Below, piece after piece: positions 59,035 through 64,000 of a DNA stretch of 64,000 bases. Location of the stretch: NCBI GenBank assembly GCA_028554795.2, contig CM068824.1, positions 164,542,130-164,606,129 of the forward strand, read 5' to 3'. Numbering within the stretch: the stretch's first letter is position 1; each line of letters starts with the position of its first letter. Both the position numbers and the translations under genes were made by a program. The notes under the pieces were generated by a model. The model had not been told where the DNA came from and searched no databases. It saw only the letters and a list, made by a program, of their open reading frames with translations. This DNA is from Sinohyriopsis cumingii (lineage: Eukaryota; Mollusca; Bivalvia; Unionida; Unionidae).

Positions 59035-60200
59035 GTGGTAGACATACTGGATGTCAGATGGGCACCATTTTCAGTTAGGACCAAGCAGACATCATTAGAA
59101 ATCTTTTGGTAAAAACTCGATGTCAATATGACCATCCATTATGTCCTTCCATTCTGGGGTAGCAGTGAATGCAAGATTTTAATAACATCCATAAATGATG
59201 TACAAGAGACACCATTTTCATTTAGGGCTGTTCCATTTAAACATACATTTAGGGCTGTTCCATTTAAACATATATTTAGGGCTGTTCCATTTAAACATAC
59301 ATTTAGGACTGTTCCATTTAAACATACATTTAGGACCGACTAGGTATTGTAAGAAGTATACTGATGAAAATCCTATGTTGAAAGAGCAAGCCATTTGGAT
59401 GGAGTAGAGACAACATTATTTTTAAGATGGCCCCCATGGAGGCCATATTGAGGGAAGATTTGCATAATTTTCATGTAGGACCAACCAGACATCATAAGAA
59501 CTCTGATGATGAAAAACTCCATGTGCAAATGACTATAAATTCATGAGGATTTGTGATATGGATGTCAGATCAGCAACATTTTAATTTAGGACCAAGACAT
59601 CACAATAAGTCTTCTGGTGTTAATGTGTCTTAATGTTTTAAAGGAGTAACAATAATGAGACTTCCATGAAGGCTTCTATGGTGGACATACTGGATATCAG
59701 ATGCATACCGTTTCCACTCAGTAAAAGCCCAATGCTGATTCTGGAGTAGTGAAAACAAATTTTCTAGCTAGCCACTGTAGTGGCTGTATCAGAGGTCTGA
59801 CCAGCACATTTTTCATTAATGACCAAGTAGATATCACAAGTCTTGTAGCAACAACCCTGTGTTCATTCAATCATTCGTTCAGGAAGAATAGTGATAACAA
59901 GGCTTTTAAAATGGCAGAAGTGGCAGTCATACTGATGTGCAAGCAGCATCATTTTCATTTAGAATCAACTAGGCATTGTAAGAAGTCTTTTAATCAAATC
60001 CCCATTTTGTGAAGTAGAAATAACAAGATTTTCAAGATGGCTGCTGTGGTGGACGTATTTCATTTAGGACCAATTAGACAAAAAAAATTCTATGGTGAAA
60101 ACCCCATGTTGACATGAAGTTCTGTTCAGAAGGAGTAGCAATAACAAGATTATCTCGACAGTAACCATCCTGTATGTAAGACTGGTTCCATTTTCATTTC
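59035..60200. repeat. degenerate dispersed/tandem repeat of about 130-180 bp
   Basis: At least six diverged blocks share ATACTGGATGTCAGATG, ACCATTTTCATTTAGGACCA and GACATCA...AAGTCTT...GTGAAAACCC phrases. The phrasing resembles old tandem duplicates common in bivalve non-coding DNA. A compact 27-bp array is nested inside. Confidence 0.65.
59218..59340. repeat. 27-bp tandem repeat, about 4.5 copies
   Basis: Unit GGCTGTTCCATTTAAACATA plus CATTTAG. It is a third 27-bp family in this window, unrelated to the other two. Confidence 0.92.
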
Positions 60201-61255
60201 ATATGACTTTTCGTTCAGAAGGAGTAGGGATACAAAGAAAGATTGCTGTGTTGGCCATCCAAGAAGTTTGAAAGAAACAAAATGGGATAATGACTTAGAT
60301 TTGAGAGGCATTGGATCCCCAAAAATTCTGAAAGAATCAAAATGGGAATGCATACCGTTAGCACAAATATTATATAACAATACAAAAGTTGATGAAAAAT
60401 GGAGCATCTGGAAAATGTCAAATTTATCTTATGCTACCAACTTAAGCAAGGTCTGCCTCAGGCGATGATGAAAAACATACAGAGACAAATGCATACAAAG
60501 ACTGACAGGTTTAGAACAAGAAATATTTAGATTTTGGCAAAGACCTTGCTTCAGGTCAAAATGTAAGAAAACTCATTTTCCCCATGCTGCTTTTAAACTT
60601 TAATCTTGTAATATCACATTTTTAAATAATGGACTATTGTCTTGATAATTAAATGTGTGCTTTTGATTTTACTAGTGATTTAATTTCATCTAGCAGTTTC
60701 ATTACGTCTCCTCTGACATAAGGCTTCCTTTATATTTTCTTACTGTCCTTTTCTTTTTTTTAACCCTCAAAGCCAGACATGTGCAAACTATGGCCAGCTG
60801 ACCAGCTCTTGCCTGCAATCTGGTTTTATTTGCTTATTTACATCACGGGGTGGGACTTTAAATCACTTATCTAGCCCACACACTGGAGGAAGCTACAAAT
60901 GCCTGCTTTAAACCCTAATTTTTTCTTTATAAATCCTGATGACAGAATAGAGTATAGGTCAAAGTTATCTTCAGCCAAATTCTATCTTGAATGTCTTTCC
61001 TGCAAATCAGATGTGTCATATGAAATATATCACATCTGGGTTCATGCCAAGTGCATGAAATATCTTGTTACATAAAAATTCATCAAATTCAGGTTGATTA
61101 ATATAGACTCCAATTATTCAATATAGCTGGACAACTTTTGTTGCCAAATTCTCATTTTGACAAAATATGGGCATGCCCTTTATACTGAATAGATTGCCCT
61201 TTACACTGAATTCACAAAATCTCTAGTTTTCAACAAAGTAAATGAATCTGAAGCC
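60201..61255. other. no recognised feature
   Basis: Includes a short ORF at 60268-60468 without family features. The near-repeat CCCTTTATACTGAATAGATTG / CCCTTTACACTGAATTC is at 61175-61215. Confidence 0.4.
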
Positions 61256-61259
61256 AAAA

Positions 61260-61545
61260 GTCATCTGACAAGTTGTATGACTCATTGCTAACCTAAAACC
61301 AAGTCATCTGACAAGTTATATGACTCATTGCTAACCTAAAACCAAGTCATCTGACAAGTTATATGACTCATTGCTAACCTAAAACCAAGTCATTAGACAA
61401 GTTATATGACTCATTGCTAACCTAAAACCAGGTCATCTGACAGGTTGTATGACTCATTGCTGACCTGAAACCAAAAGTCATCTGACTGGCTGTATGACTC
61501 ATCGCTAACCTGAATCCAAAAGTCATCTGATCAGTAGTATGACTT
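61260..61545. repeat. 43-45-bp tandem repeat, about 6.5 copies
   Basis: Unit GTCATCTGACAAGTTATATG plus ACTCATTGCTAACCTAAAACCAA. The first and last copies are more diverged and 45 bp long. Confidence 0.93.
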
Positions 61546-63040
61546 GAGAATACATGTGCACAATTAACCTGCAGCTGAAGTATCAATGATACATAAAGCA
61601 CAGATTTCTGACTTCAACATTATATAAATACCTTCCTTGAAATTTAACATATCTTGATGGTATATATAACTACCAGGGACAAGAAAGATAAATAAGATGC
61701 ATCACTTAACACCACCACCAAGTACAGCACTAAAATATGTACAGCTAATTCTGTGCAAATGCTAATGTATTTGAGAAAATATTGAAAGATAAAACATATA
61801 AACAGTGGCAAAAAGTCCTGAGGAAGTAAAAACAAGTTCATTTTGATTTGACTTTCTAACCAAAATATGAAATGGTTACAAGAAAGGATGATGAGAAAAA
61901 AGGTACATCTGGGAAACATAAATGTGGTTACAACAAAACAACAAGTTACAAAGGTATGTGTATGTATAAAAAACAAATAGTGCTAGCTAAAGCCATGGTA
62001 TAAATTGACATGAAGCCTCAGTCTGGAATTCTTCAAATTACTACATTTGACAATCTTGCAAAAAAAAGTCTAGCACATGTCAACAGCACCTTTTTTAATT
62101 ACATGTATTGAACATCATGATATTTAAAAAGGTAGATGACTAGCTATGTCAAACACCAACAGGAAATATAGAACATTAAACAAACGGAGTCATCAACAAT
62201 TAAAAAATATTGCAAATGACAATCTCCAAAGTCCTAAAAGTTCAAACAATTTAGAAAAACTTAAAAACGAGTTACTAATTTCATTTGTCCATCTTAGGTC
62301 ATTTTACCTTAATCCTGCTAACAAGTTTATCAAATTTAATATCTCTGAGATGGAATTTGCTTACTCCTTCTAACAAGACTGAACATAAAACTTGAACACT
62401 GTTCACCATGATGCTGAAGCAGGTTAGACCCGGATATAAACTTTTGACCTACAGTGATGTTATCAGAGTTTTAATTTGAATGCAGCAACAGACGTAGAAG
62501 GTAACATTCAAAAACCTGAATGCAAAACTTGAACACTGTTGTTGCTGCCACCAAAGTGAATGTGGCTACCATAAATCACCATACTTATTCAGGTGAGAAA
62601 AAGAGAAAAAGCAACTTGACCTGGGTGTTGTTAATATAAAGCTGAATGTTAAATTAGTTTAAATCCATCAAGTCCTTCAAATATTTTTGAGACAAAATTG
62701 AAGGGTAAAGTCAAACAGCTCAGTAAAATTTTGCCAGAAGGTGAAAACGAAACTTGACTTAGGTCATCTTGATTGTAAGTCTCATACTGTTTTCAATACG
62801 TGTAATCCTTTCAGTTTTCTCAAGTGGAGGCTACTTTTTAAGTCAAACAAATCTATTAGCATTTACTCAAGAAAGGCAAATATTTAAAAAAAATATCTTG
62901 GGGTGTTTCTTAATTTTAAGCCACATACCAAATTTATTTCATTCCATGATGGACTTTTGAATAGTTCCAAGTAAAATTTTTAAGCTGGATGCAAAGTTTT
63001 AATTCAAACCGGGCCATAGCATTGTTAAATTTTGTTAGAA
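61546..63040. other. no recognised feature
   Basis: AT-rich intergenic sequence. ORFs 61644-61976 (minus, hydrophobic) and 62146-62373 (plus) have no supporting family features. Confidence 0.4.
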
Positions 63041-63225
63041 GAAAATCAAGTTGACCTAGATTTTCTTATGTAGGGTTAGGGTGAAAATCAAGTTGACCTA
63101 GATTTTCTTATGTAGGGTTAGGGTGAAAATCAAGTTGACCTAGATTTTCTTATGTAGGGTTAGGGTGAAAATCAAGTTGACCTAGATTTTCTTATGTAGG
63201 GTTAGGGTGAAAATCAAGTTGACCC
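63041..63225. repeat. 42-bp tandem repeat, 4.4 copies, with TTAGGG-like core
   Basis: Four near-identical units GAAAATCAAGTTGACCTAGA plus TTTTCTTATGTAGGGTTAGGGT, and a partial fifth. Each unit contains TAGGGTTAGGGT. Confidence 0.95.
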
Positions 63226-64000
63226 AAGTCTTCTTGGTGTAAAGCCTTTTACCAAATTCCATTTCAATTTGTTTTGTCCTTCAAAAGTTACCAATCAGAA
63301 TGGACTTCTTTAAATCCCTTTTTAGTGTCACAGCCCTGTACACTAAAATTTCTCAACCACTGAAACAAGTTCTTCATTTATATAGACCAACATGAATCAA
63401 AGCTTACTTCATGTTTAGAACATTTTCAAAATTCTTACACTTTGAAATAAGGAAACTCATCAGGAAACTGATTTATTTTCATCACTTAGATGTAAAACTA
63501 TGGGCTGTAAATACCTTACCTGTAAAAATTTCATTTTTGTTGTCATCTATAGATACTTGGCATAACATAAAATAAAAAAACATTTGAATACTTCTGACAA
63601 TCATAAGGTTGGTGACAGAATTTCTTTGCACTTTTGTGACTTGTACAGGTGTTATCCTCTTTGGCTTATTATCCCAACTATATTGTTGGTCATGCCTCAT
63701 ATTAGGCAAACTTTGATTCTCTCTCTTTATGAACACATGAATACAAATCAAAATAATGGAAGACTATAAAATAATAATTATTCCATGCATGAAGATATTG
63801 AAAAGGTTTTCAATAACACTTAATATGTAGTCTATTTATAGACTATCTGATAGTTTGATGCTAATGCCTGCCATCCATACATCATTGCTACAAAAAAAGT
63901 CTAATTCCGTGCTCTGTTTGAAATAGATGACTATTCAAATAATTTTAAAAAAACAATCGGAAATAAAAATGGATACATAGAATACAATATGCTGTTAAGA
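63226..64000. other. no recognised feature
   Basis: AT-rich; only short random ORFs on either strand up to the window end. Confidence 0.4.

Overview
The window is eukaryotic, repeat-rich, intron-bearing DNA from an invertebrate animal. A bivalve mollusc is my best guess, from the repeat style and the mix of Jockey/CR1 LINEs, DIRS and Ty3/gypsy remnants and tRNA-derived SINEs; I cannot name the species. Only one host gene is recognisable: the 3' part of a FAM50 (XAP5-domain) gene on the + strand. Its four exons run from 1040 to 18133, and its introns are swollen by minisatellites, SINEs and retroelement debris. The 5' exons lie outside the window.

From 18.1 to 37.3 kb I see no host gene. The stretch holds a 48-bp tandem array, SINE copies with target-site duplications, a CR1-like endonuclease fragment, LTR-like repeats, an antisense gypsy RNase H fragment, two Jockey-type LINE relics in opposite orientations, and a large ATG-rich satellite with a 126-bp higher-order unit.

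The centrepiece is a complete 14.9-kb Polinton/Maverick (adintovirus-like) element at 37340-52285. It has about 242-bp terminal inverted repeats, differing at 5 positions by my count, and flanking direct repeats. It sits next to an LTR-like fragment. The left half holds a packaging ATPase, a zinc-ribbon/phospholipase A2 protein, a DDE integrase, a fused polymerase-SF1 helicase-HNH replicase, a Cys-rich small protein, a homing-type HNH endonuclease and an unknown gene. The right half is one leftward block of closely packed structural genes: a repeat-containing 493-aa protein, a pVI-like protein, the double-jelly-roll major capsid protein, a small basic protein, an adenain-like protease, a tiny protein, a coiled-coil/knob protein, a hydrophobic protein and a penton-like protein. 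An 800-bp AT-rich iterated non-coding stretch separates the two halves. The copy is damaged: I count 8 in-frame stops and about 10 frame breaks, so it is probably a decaying provirus-like insertion.

From 52.3 to 64 kb I find no convincing gene. There are minisatellites, one SINE with a 13-bp duplication, a large hairpin next to the Polinton, and degenerate dispersed repeats. Most long ORFs outside FAM50 and the Polinton are artefacts of tandem repeats whose period is a multiple of three.
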